Below are positions 1-4,560 of a stretch of DNA of 5,108 nt, in pieces (position 1 is the first letter of the stretch; every line of letters starts with the position of its first letter). The stretch lies in NCBI GenBank assembly GCA_030146725.1, contig JASLBJ010000174.1, positions 1 to 5,108 of the forward strand, given 5' to 3'. The notes beneath the pieces were generated by a model. The model saw nothing but the letters and a program-made list of their open reading frames with translations, was not told where the DNA came from and did not search any database. Position numbers and translations under genes: made by a program. Source of the DNA: Sphingomicrobium sp. (lineage in GTDB: Bacteria > Pseudomonadota > Alphaproteobacteria > Sphingomonadales > Sphingomonadaceae).

Positions 1-1
1 G

Positions 2-1084
2 GCGATTGGCTACAACAGCTACAACGTGCCCTACGGCTACCAGAGCCTCTACTACGACACGCCCGATTACTCGTACCGTTACGGCGACGGCGCGATCTAC
101 CGCGTCGATCGGGGCACGCAATTGGTCTCGGCGGTGGTCGCGCTACTGAGCGGTCAACGGTTCGGCGTCGGCCAGATGCTCCCGATGGGCTATGACGTGT
201 CCAACGTTCCCTACGGCTATCGCGAGCAGTACTTCGACACGGCCGACAGCTGGTACCGCTATGACGATGGCTACATCTATGAGGTCGATCCCTATTCGCG
301 GCGGATCGAGGGCATGTATCCGGTGTCCTATGGCCAATCCTACTCGGTCGGCTATCCGGCGCCGGTCTATGCCAGCTACGGCGGCTACGGTGATTACTCG
401 GGCTATCCGAGCTATCAGGTGCCCTACGCCTACAACGACCTTTACTACGATGAGCCGGGGTACGATTACCATTATGCCAGCGGCGGCATCTATCAGGTCG
501 ATCCTGCGACCCAGCTGGTTTCGGCGCTGGTCGGGCTGGTGACGGGCGCAACCCTCAGCGTCGGGCAACCGCTCCCGCTCGGCTACGACACGTACAACGT
601 ACCAAGCCAGTATCGCGCGAGCTATTACGACCGGCCGGACGCGATGTATCGCTACGACGACGGGCAGATCTACCAGGTCGACCCACGCACCCGCATCGTC
701 CAGGCGGCGATTCCCGTCACCTATGACGGCTGGCTGATCGGCCAGCCCATCCCGGCGAGCTATCCGGCCTATCCGGTGCCCGACTATTATCAGGGCCTCT
801 ACTATGCATCGCCCGACTATGATTACCGCTACTATGACGGCGGCATCTATCAGGTCGATCGCGACACTCGGGTGGTAAGTGCACTGGCCGCGCTGGTGAC
901 CGGCAACACGCTCGCCGTCGGGCGGCCGCTTCCGGTGGGCTACGACGTCTACAACGTGCCCTACGCCCATCGCGAGCGTTACTACGACAACGGCGGCACG
1001 ATGTACCGCTACGCCGATGGTCGCATCTACGAGGTGGACGCGCAGACCCGGGTGATCCGCTCGGTCATCGACGCAATCGCCTGA
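2..1084 (+). CDS. Tyrosine-rich tandem-repeat protein, 5'-truncated by window edge
   Basis: The reading frame is open from the first complete codon at position 2 to TGA at 1082-1084. The first start-like codon (GTG at 26) lies inside a repeat, so the true start is upstream of the window. The visible ~360 residues are about 18% tyrosine (63 in the last 352) with no lysine and no cysteine. They form six units of about 60 residues around a core VP-x3-Y..YYD..YRYxDGxIYxVD, the valines lying at positions 26, 206, 419, 599, 776 and 956. Units alternate: type A (1, 3, 5) is followed by a hydrophobic LVSA..L.tG stretch and a PLPxGYDxYN linker; type B (2, 4, 6) has an E/QVD core and more charged flanks. 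The protein ends soon after the sixth core in a short hydrophobic helix. The composition suggests an exported or surface protein, but the signal peptide would be outside the window. I recall sphingomonad hypothetical proteins, some annotated RcnB-like, with similar YRYxxGxIYxVD units; function is unknown. Confidence 0.85.
   Translation, partial: AIGYNSYNVPYGYQSLYYDTPDYSYRYGDGAIYRVDRGTQLVSAVVALLSGQRFGVGQMLPMGYDVSNVPYGYREQYFDTADSWYRYDDGYIYEVDPYSRRIEGMYPVSYGQSYSVGYPAPVYASYGGYGDYSGYPSYQVPYAYNDLYYDEPGYDYHYASGGIYQVDPATQLVSALVGLVTGATLSVGQPLPLGYDTYNVPSQYRASYYDRPDAMYRYDDGQIYQVDPRTRIVQAAIPVTYDGWLIGQPIPASYPAYPVPDYYQGLYYASPDYDYRYYDGGIYQVDRDTRVVSALAALVTGNTLAVGRPLPVGYDVYNVPYAHRERYYDNGGTMYRYADGRIYEVDAQTRVIRSVIDAIA
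26..1060 (+). repeat. Six ~180-bp coding repeats in (A-B)x3 arrangement
   Basis: The coding repeats start at 26, 206, 419, 599, 776 and 956, with protein spacings of 60, 71, 60, 59 and 60 residues. Odd units resemble one another more than even ones, so the duplicated module is an A-B pair, visible three times. The second-to-third spacing is about 11 residues longer because of a Gly/Tyr-rich insertion around 377-415. DNA identity between units is moderate and third positions vary, which suggests old duplications held by selection on the protein. Confidence 0.85.
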
Positions 1085-1093
1085 TCGTGGTCC

Positions 1094-1130
1094 CGCCCGT
1101 GGAGCAAGGCCAAGGCTCGCTCCACGGGCG
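1094..1130 (+). terminator. 12-bp perfect stem hairpin after the repeat protein gene
   Basis: The arms CGCCCGTGGAGC (1094-1105) and GCTCCACGGGCG (1119-1130) are perfect reverse complements around a 13-nt loop. The hairpin starts 10 bp after the TGA. It has no T-tract, as is common for GC-rich alphaproteobacterial terminators, so it could act as an intrinsic-like terminator or as a 3' end protector. Confidence 0.6.
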
Positions 1131-1157
1131 CACCCCGATCCGCCCCCCGCGCGACCA

Positions 1158-1181
1158 GCGACTGTCATCATCATCAGTCGC
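1158..1181 (-). terminator. Hairpin downstream of the minus-strand membrane protein gene
   Basis: GCGACTG (1158-1164) and CAGTCGC (1175-1181) form a perfect 7-bp stem around the 10-nt loop TCATCATCAT. It lies 22 bp beyond the stop codon of the minus-strand gene ending at 1204. No U-tract follows on either strand. Its place in the convergent gap suggests a transcript 3' end. Confidence 0.4.
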
Positions 1182-1203
1182 CACGAACCTCAGGTCCCTC
1201 AGA

Positions 1204-1761
1204 TCAGATCCCGCCCGTTCCACACTCCACCGCCGAGCGCCGGAACAGCGATGCTGCAATCAACCACAGCGCCGTGAAAAAGACCGTGACCGGGCCGGTG
1301 AAGCCGAGCCCGGCGACGAGTGCGACGACGAACGTCGCCACCTGTGCGACCGCCGCTGCAACCATGACCCGCGCCATTCCCCGGGGCCTCGCGCCGGCGT
1401 GCAGCGTGCCTGCAACGGCAATCGCAATCGGCCCGGCAAAGATCAGATTGGCCGGATTGTCCTCCGACCCAAGTATCCCGACCGCAAGGTTGATCCACAT
1501 GCTGAGCACTGCCGAAGCGAGCGCAATAGCGGCAGCAGCCCGATAGGTTCGCGCCGCGCTCGCCCGCAGCGCGACTTCGAGCGCAATGCCGATGCCGAGC
1601 AGCAGCATCGCCAGGAACATGAAATCGCCCACGTCCCACGCGACCTCGCCCGACAATCGCTCCGGCAGCACCGGCAACACCATCGCCGCCGCAGCGCCAG
1701 ACCAGATCGCCGCCCGCCCGCGACCCCGATCCGCAACCCAGTCGCCGCCCAAACCCGCCAT
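1204..1761 (-). CDS. Multi-spanning membrane protein of unnamed family (185 aa)
   Basis: I do not know a function for this integral inner-membrane protein. The start is ATG at 1761-1759, chosen because GGGAGG sits 5 nt upstream; the open frame continues to 1962 but that extension is arginine-rich and unlike a signal or helix. Hydrophobic segments fall near residues 17-33, 45-66, 73-97, 105-121, 129-152 and 157-173, so five or six helices are likely. Polar loop motifs EDNPAN (100-105) and RPRGMAR (125-131) match, from memory, a widespread proteobacterial hypothetical family with the order N-AVGIxGxEDNPAN-x-GxxA-RPxGMARA. The gene converges on the repeat protein gene. It lies 109 bp downstream of the DUF6766-like gene on the same strand, so the two could be co-transcribed, though no overlap or coupling is visible. 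The short cytosolic ends offer no catalytic motif. Confidence 0.85.
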   Translation of the reverse strand: MAGLGGDWVADRGRGRAAIWSGAAAAMVLPVLPERLSGEVAWDVGDFMFLAMLLLGIGIALEVALRASAARTYRAAAAIALASAVLSMWINLAVGILGSEDNPANLIFAGPIAIAVAGTLHAGARPRGMARVMVAAAVAQVATFVVALVAGLGFTGPVTVFFTALWLIAASLFRRSAVECGTGGI

Positions 1762-1772
1762 GCTCACCTCCC
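1762..1772 (-). promoter_or_regulatory. Strong Shine-Dalgarno that sets the start at 1761
   Basis: Read on the minus strand, GGGAGGTGAGC immediately precedes the ATG. The GGGAGG core has a 5-nt spacer. This is the main reason for preferring the 185-residue product over the longer open frame. Confidence 0.8.
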
Positions 1773-1870
1773 AATCCGTTGCGAGGCTGCTATGCCAGGC
1801 GCGGGATGAGCGGCATGAGCAAAGCCTGAGCCTTGCCTGAAATCGTGCCAGCGCTAGCGCGGGCGAGCCG

Positions 1871-2299
1871 CTACCCCGCAGCCAACTCCCGTCCGGCGCT
1901 CTTCGACAGATCGCTGCCGTGCCCGTGCGGCGTATGGCCGCTGTGCCGCTCATATTCCTCATCGATGCGCGCGATCAGGTCATCGGCCTTGTCGCCGCCG
2001 ACGGCGCGCAACAACGCATCGATCTTGACCTCCGTGCGGTCATCGTTCTCCTTCGACGCAGGCGATCCGACGTAGAGAAAATAGGCTAGGCCCGCGACCT
2101 GCCACAGCAATTGCAGGAACTCCGACTGCCAGTTCTCGAACACGTCCCGCAACATCTCGCTGGTGAACGCTGACGGCTGCGGCGTCTGGCCATGCGACCG
2201 CGCGTCCTCGACAAAGGCGTGCCAGCCGAAATACCAGTGCAGCACCAGCGTGACGAGGAAGAAGCCGAGGGTGATCCAGCCGTAGGCATAGCGTCGCAT
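1871..2299 (-). CDS. DUF6766-like small membrane protein (142 aa)
   Basis: The start is ATG at 2299-2297, preceded by GGAGAGG with a 4-nt spacer; the stop is TAG at 1873-1871. The protein has a first membrane helix near residues 8-25, a soluble stretch with DARSHGQ, then FENWQSEFLQ (54-63) leading into a second helix (about 60-78) and GSPASKE (78-84). The ENWQSEFLQ..GSPxSK pattern is what I recall of DUF6766 proteins, which often contain two copies of this module; here there is one, followed by a charged helical region (85-120) and a His/Gly-rich end (HSGHTPHGHG). The role of the family is unknown. The gene is divergent from the DUF1003 gene and has a near-consensus EcfG promoter, suggesting stress induction. 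The tail could be cytosolic and metal-binding, but that is a guess. Confidence 0.85.
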   Translation of the reverse strand: MRRYAYGWITLGFFLVTLVLHWYFGWHAFVEDARSHGQTPQPSAFTSEMLRDVFENWQSEFLQLLWQVAGLAYFLYVGSPASKENDDRTEVKIDALLRAVGGDKADDLIARIDEEYERHSGHTPHGHGSDLSKSAGRELAAG

Positions 2300-2335
2300 T
2301 GGACCTCTCCGAACAAACGTTGACGATCCGGAATG

Positions 2336-2360
2336 AACGTCTCTGCTCAAGCTTGGTGCC
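2336..2360 (-). promoter_or_regulatory. Near-consensus EcfG (general stress) promoter for the DUF6766-like gene
   Basis: On the minus strand GGCAC (2360-2356), 16 nt, then CGTT (2339-2336). The alphaproteobacterial EcfG consensus is GGAAC-N16/17-CGTT, so there is one mismatch in the -35. The implied transcription start would leave a leader of roughly 25-30 nt before the ATG at 2299. It is weaker than the opposite promoter. Confidence 0.4.
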
Positions 2361-2385
2361 GGCCGGGTGAGTAGAAGCTTTTTCC

Positions 2386-2410
2386 GGAACGCCAACGGCG
2401 CGGCTTCGTT
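2386..2410 (+). promoter_or_regulatory. Perfect EcfG (general stress) promoter for the DUF1003 gene
   Basis: GGAAC (2386-2390), exactly 16 nt, then CGTT (2407-2410) matches the consensus of the alphaproteobacterial general stress sigma factor EcfG. The -10 lies 29 bp before the ATG at 2440, so a transcript start around 2416-2420 and a leader of about 20 nt is expected. Position, spacing and orientation all fit. The regulation itself is inferred. Confidence 0.7.
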
Positions 2411-2439
2411 GGCGGTCGGATTTCCCGAGGGCCTGCCCG

Positions 2440-2997
2440 ATGCTCGATGCACCGACCGTTGCTCCGCCCCCGACCGTTGCTCCACCGGCGCCGGACTCGC
2501 TCAACAGCTCGCTGCTGCGCAACATCGAAGCATTGCGCGAGCGCCGCCTGCGCGAGGAAGCCACCGCCTCGCTCGACGAGCGCATCGCCGCGCGCATCAC
2601 AAGCTTCACCGGAAGCATGCGCTTCGTGCTCGTCCACGCAATTCTCTACGGGTTCTGGATCGTCGCCAACCTCGGCTGGCTCGGTCTCGCACCATGGGAT
2701 CCGACGTTCGTCGTGCTGGCGATGATCGCGTCGGTCGAGGCGATCTTCCTGTCTACCTTCATCCTGATCAGCCAGAACCGGATGGCCGTCACCGCCGACC
2801 GCCGCGCCGAACTCGACGTTCAGGTCAGCCTGCTGACCGAGCATGAGATTACCAAGCTCGTCCAACTGGTGTCCGACATCGCAAACAAGCTCGAGATCCC
2901 GCATGACGAGCGCGGTGAAATCGAAGAGCTCAAGCGGACCGTTGCCCCCGAAGCCGTGCTCGACGCCATCGAGCGGAGTGAACAGGAAAGCCGCTAG
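2440..2997 (+). CDS. DUF1003 family membrane protein (185 aa)
   Basis: This is a clear DUF1003 protein. After a proline-rich N-terminus and a charged helical segment (about 25-55), the motif FTGSMRFVLVH (56-66) enters membrane helix 1 (about 62-80, with FWIVANLGW). DPTFVVLAMIASVEAIFLS (87-105) forms helix 2, followed by ISQNRM and an amphipathic helix with DRRAELDVQVSLLTEHE (120-136), the usual family order. The C-terminal ~45 residues are charged and probably cytosolic. The family has no established biochemical function. The start at ATG 2440 has only a weak GAGG 9 nt upstream. It is divergent from the DUF6766-like gene and lies directly behind a perfect EcfG promoter, so induction in stationary phase or general stress is inferred. 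A hairpin follows 5 bp after the TAG. Confidence 0.93.
   Translation: MLDAPTVAPPPTVAPPAPDSLNSSLLRNIEALRERRLREEATASLDERIAARITSFTGSMRFVLVHAILYGFWIVANLGWLGLAPWDPTFVVLAMIASVEAIFLSTFILISQNRMAVTADRRAELDVQVSLLTEHEITKLVQLVSDIANKLEIPHDERGEIEELKRTVAPEAVLDAIERSEQESR
2452..2483 (+). repeat. Short in-frame direct repeat in the DUF1003 N-terminus
   Basis: CCGACCGTTGCTCC occurs exactly at 2452-2465 and 2470-2483, a period of 18 bp or six codons. It encodes PTVAP twice in the proline-rich N-terminal tail, consistent with a recent slippage duplication. Confidence 0.8.
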
Positions 2998-3002
2998 AGA
3001 CC

Positions 3003-3023
3003 CCCCATGCAACCGGCGTGGGG
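3003..3023 (+). terminator. Hairpin just after the DUF1003 gene
   Basis: CCCCATGC (3003-3010) pairs with GCGTGGGG (3016-3023), eight pairs including one T-G, around a 5-nt loop. It starts 5 bp beyond the stop codon. No T-run follows, so termination is plausible but unproven. Confidence 0.45.
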
Positions 3024-3036
3024 TAGCCCGCTGCCT

Positions 3037-3132
3037 GCAGTTCCAATCGGCTGCAATGACGCCGGTGCGCGCTTGATCATGGCTCGCACAATCCCGCAGT
3101 TCCTATGAGCCGCAACCCGCGCCGGTTCGCGC
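3037..3132 (+). repeat. Diverged direct repeat pair in the intergenic region
   Basis: The segments at 3037-3072 and 3096-3132 share GCAGTTCC, then GC-x-GCAA, then CGCCGGT-x-CGCGC in the same order with one indel, an offset of 59 bp. Neither copy lies in a convincing gene. It may be an old tandem duplication or a degraded intergenic repeat. The rest of the 2998-3222 gap shows nothing else beyond the two hairpins. Confidence 0.4.
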
Positions 3133-3189
3133 CGCCGCCCACGGTTCCCAACCAGCCGCCGCCCGCGTCAGTCCGAGGCAAGCACCCGC

Positions 3190-3213
3190 GGTCGTGATCC
3201 GACGATCACCACC
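3190..3213 (-). terminator. Hairpin downstream of the 51-residue protein gene
   Basis: GTGATC (3194-3199) and GATCAC (3204-3209) form a perfect stem with a CGAC loop, extended beyond one C/C mismatch by GGT/ACC. It lies 9 bp past the stop codon of the minus-strand gene ending at 3223. No U-tract is present. Confidence 0.4.
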
Positions 3214-3222
3214 CGCCAACCC

Positions 3223-3378
3223 TCAGGCGTTGAGAAGTGCGCCCCCGGCGATCACCCGCTTGCTGAAATCGTCAGCCAGTCTGGCGTGCCGCTCCCGCGC
3301 CGCCTGGGTCATCGCCCGCTGCGCCGCAAGCCGCTCCTCGCCCGCCCGGCGACGATAATAACGTTCGTTCGACTCCAT
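3223..3378 (-). CDS. Small arginine-rich helical protein (51 aa), hypothetical
   Basis: The start is ATG at 3378-3376, with GGGAGGGG 7 nt upstream; the stop is TGA at 3225-3223. The longer open frame up to 3576 crosses the intergenic region and has no protein-like character. The product begins MESNERYYRRRAGEER and continues as a charged, alanine-rich helix (AAQRAMTQAARERHARLADDF), with no cysteine, signal peptide or membrane segment. Very similar short proteins (NExYYRRRAxEER...A..H..LA..F) occur, from memory, across sphingomonads, usually unannotated or called hypothetical. The function is unknown. A cytosolic protein that binds an acidic partner or nucleic acid would fit the charge, but this is speculation. 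It is divergent from the zinc-ribbon gene. Confidence 0.75.
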   Translation of the reverse strand: MESNERYYRRRAGEERLAAQRAMTQAARERHARLADDFSKRVIAGGALLNA

Positions 3379-3447
3379 CCGAAGGCCCCTCCCGAAAGGT
3401 CCTGTGATGCCGCGACTATGTCCCCCTCCGGCTAACAAGGCGTAAAT

Positions 3448-3473
3448 GTGCGCACTGTCCCGGACCGGGACAG
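3448..3473. promoter_or_regulatory. Perfect 9-1-9 inverted repeat, candidate operator between divergent genes
   Basis: CTGTCCCGG (3455-3463) and CCGGGACAG (3465-3473) are perfect reverse complements around a single A. The 8-bp palindrome GTGCGCAC (3448-3455) abuts it. The site lies in the 197-bp gap between two divergent starts, about 77 bp from one and 103 bp from the other, where a dimeric repressor or activator could control both. I do not recognise the regulator. A hairpin function is less likely because a one-base loop cannot form. Confidence 0.5.
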
Positions 3474-3575
3474 GTTGTTGCACAAGGGTGACACCAACGC
3501 AACGATCACGGACAGTCGCTGAAACCGAACGACTCATCGCTCGTTGGTCGTGAAATGGTTCTGAGGATAACCGCA

Positions 3576-3830
3576 ATGCTGAGATCGATCGACGCCGCCG
3601 CCAACCAGTTCAATCCCAATGCCCGCGGCTATCACGCAGTCTACCGCGAGAACGACGTCAATCACTGCCCCGGTTGCGGCCGCACGCACTGGCTGATCGG
3701 CCGCATCTCGGCCGAATGCGCGTTCTGCTCGACCGCACTGCCGCTGCAGGAAGCCTATCGCCAGGGACCGGCGCCGACGCCGACCTTCTTCCGCTCGCGC
3801 CCCAACTATTCGGAACTCAACGCGGCCTGA
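3576..3830 (+). CDS. Small Cys4 zinc-ribbon protein (84 aa), hypothetical
   Basis: Four cysteines, CPGC (31-34) and CAFC (48-51) with 13 residues between the pairs, form a zinc-ribbon-like knuckle pair. It is preceded by NPNARGYHAVYRENDVNH and followed by a proline-containing tail ending NYSELNAA. There is no signal peptide or membrane segment, so it should be cytosolic. I chose ATG 3576 because GAGGAT lies 7 nt upstream; an in-frame ATG at 3555 would add seven residues but lacks a ribosome site. I recall near-identical proteins throughout the sphingomonads, where the GRTHW-x-IGR-x3-ECAFC block is strongly conserved, but no function. Nucleic-acid or protein binding through the ribbon is a reasonable inference. 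A 48-bp gap separates it from the next gene on the same strand. Confidence 0.88.
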   Translation: MLRSIDAAANQFNPNARGYHAVYRENDVNHCPGCGRTHWLIGRISAECAFCSTALPLQEAYRQGPAPTPTFFRSRPNYSELNAA

Positions 3831-3839
3831 AACTTCCGA

Positions 3840-3869
3840 CTGGCAGGGCAGGGGTAAACGCGATATAAA
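3840..3869 (+). promoter_or_regulatory. Candidate sigma-70 promoter of the small secreted protein gene
   Basis: CTGGCA (3840-3845), an 18-bp spacer and TATAAA (3864-3869) resemble -35 and -10 elements (4/6 and 5/6). TATAAA is striking in this GC-rich sequence. Transcription would begin around 3875-3877, only 2-4 nt before the ATG at 3879. Confidence 0.4.
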
Positions 3870-3878
3870 CGCCGGGCT

Positions 3879-4223
3879 ATGCGAAGCCTTACGATCGCAC
3901 TTGCCGCTGCCCTGCTCGTCCTTCCAACCGAGCCTGCGGCCGGCGGCGCCGCCGGCTTCACCATCATCAACGAAACCGGTGCCAACATGGCCTCGGTTGC
4001 GATTCGCCGCTTCGGCACGCGCGAATGGCGACCGCTCAAGGTTGCCCCGCCCGCGGGCGCCAGAAGCGCTGTCGATTTCACCGACGACGACTGCGCGTTC
4101 GACATCCAGGCCGAGCTTGCCGGCGGCGGAACCACGATCTGGTCGGGCGTCAATCTTTGCGAAGCAAAGCAGGTCCGGCTGAACCGCGACTCCTCGGGCG
4201 CAACCTGGGTCGATTACGACTGA
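3879..4223 (+). CDS. Small exported protein with two cysteines (114 aa), hypothetical
   Basis: The N-terminus MRSLTIALAAALLVLP is a typical Sec signal peptide (positive residue, hydrophobic core), with a cleavage region around residues 20-25 (PAAGGAAG). The mature part of about 90 residues starts GFTIINETG and looks all-beta, with W50RPL, DDDCAFD (70-76), WSGVNLC (88-94) and the end TWVDYD. Cys72 and Cys94 are the only cysteines and could form a disulfide in the periplasm. I recall similar uncharacterised sphingomonad proteins carrying the CAFDI...WSGVNLC signature. No catalytic motif is seen. The start has no Shine-Dalgarno at a usable distance but a good -10 box just upstream. The last 74 bp overlap, in antisense, the open frame of the converging gene. 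Confidence 0.87.
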   Translation: MRSLTIALAAALLVLPTEPAAGGAAGFTIINETGANMASVAIRRFGTREWRPLKVAPPAGARSAVDFTDDDCAFDIQAELAGGGTTIWSGVNLCEAKQVRLNRDSSGATWVDYD

Positions 4224-4485
4224 CGCGCGTGCGGCGCCGTGGCGCCGCTAACGCCACGCGCCTCGCCGCAGCGGCCGGAGCAACCGAATCGAGCAGCTTT
4301 GCACCCGCCAGGAACACCACCCCGGTGCAGGCGAGCGCAAGCATCCAGCCAGTCCACCCAGGGTACGCGTCGACGTAGGTCTGCGCGCGCTCGGCCGCGC
4401 CAAGCGCGATCCCGAAGATGATCATCCACGCTTCGCCGCGCGTGCGGATCGTGAACAGACGGGCAAGGCGCATGCGTATCGGCAT
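4150..4485 (-). CDS. Small two-helix membrane protein (111 aa) with an Arg-rich read-through tail
   Basis: The first ~67 residues look like a real small inner-membrane protein: RLARLFTIRTRGEAW (6-20), helix 1 about 19-31, ERAQTYVDAYPGWTGW, helix 2 about 47-62, then AGAKLLDS. I recall short sphingomonad proteins with this RLxRLFTIKTR-x-EAW...AGxKLLD pattern that end soon after LLD. Here the frame continues for about 44 more residues, low in complexity and arginine-rich, through the 4226-4260 hairpin and 74 bp into the antisense of the secreted-protein gene. Start choice is uncertain: ATG 4485 follows an in-frame TAA by one codon, ATG 4473 is the alternative, and neither has a clear ribosome site. 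It lies 71 bp downstream of astB on the same strand. The function is unknown. Confidence 0.75.
   Translation of the reverse strand: MPIRMRLARLFTIRTRGEAWMIIFGIALGAAERAQTYVDAYPGWTGWMLALACTGVVFLAGAKLLDSVAPAAAARRVALAAPRRRTRVSRNRPRLRPRSRGSAGPALLRKD
4226..4260. terminator. Nested inverted repeat at the convergent gene ends, possible bidirectional terminator
   Basis: GCGGCGCC (4231-4238) and GGCGCCGC (4241-4248) are perfect reverse complements, best folded as a 7-bp stem with a CGTG loop. An outer pair, CGCGTG (4226-4231) and CACGCG (4255-4260), offers an alternative wider stem. It starts 2 bp after the stop of the plus-strand gene. There is no T-tract on either strand. It also lies within the coding frame of the opposing gene's tail. 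Confidence 0.5.
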
Positions 4486-4545
4486 AGGTTAAGGAAGCCG
4501 GCAACCAAGGCCGCAGTTCCGCCAGTCCCAACTTGAGACAATTGG

Positions 4546-4560
4546 CTAACCGTCGATTAA
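4546..4560. promoter_or_regulatory. CtrA-like site overlapping the astB stop codon
   Basis: On the minus strand the sequence reads TTAA-N7-TTAG, one mismatch from the CtrA consensus TTAA-N7-TTAA. It lies about 61 bp upstream of the two-helix membrane protein gene, and a further TTAACC occurs just before that gene's ATG. Chance occurrence is quite possible. Confidence 0.25.

Noticed and set aside
26..28. GTG at 26 as the start of the first gene
   Set aside because: The frame is open upstream to the window edge, with GYNSYN matching the repeat linkers, so the GTG encodes the Val of an internal VP motif.
143..1174. 343-codon open frame antisense to the tyrosine-repeat gene
   Set aside because: It mirrors the repeat gene's codon pattern (TAC/GAC/GTC read backwards give Val/Ile/Ala/Asp-rich text), has no ribosome site and makes no sense as a protein. 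The plus-strand frame has clear repeats.
1762..1962. N-terminal extension of the 185-residue membrane protein
   Set aside because: The extra 67 residues are Arg/Cys/Ser-rich and without conserved character. A strong Shine-Dalgarno marks the ATG at 1761, and the extension would overlap the neighbouring coding sequence.
2040..2618. 192-codon minus-strand frame across the divergent gap
   Set aside because: It overlaps two well-supported genes in other frames and spans both promoters; its sequence is low-complexity shadow.
2347..3012. 221-codon frame antisense to the DUF1003 gene
   Set aside because: It is the complement of a recognised domain gene and has no family resemblance or ribosome site.
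3379..3576. Longer form of the 51-residue protein
   Set aside because: The added 66 residues read through the intergenic dyad. The GGGAGGGG ribosome site and the recognisable MxxNERYYRRR start favour 3378.
4497..4519. EcfG promoter upstream of the two-helix membrane gene
   Set aside because: GGAAC is present on the minus strand (4519-4515), but 16 or 17 nt further the sequence is GGCT or GCTT rather than CGTT.
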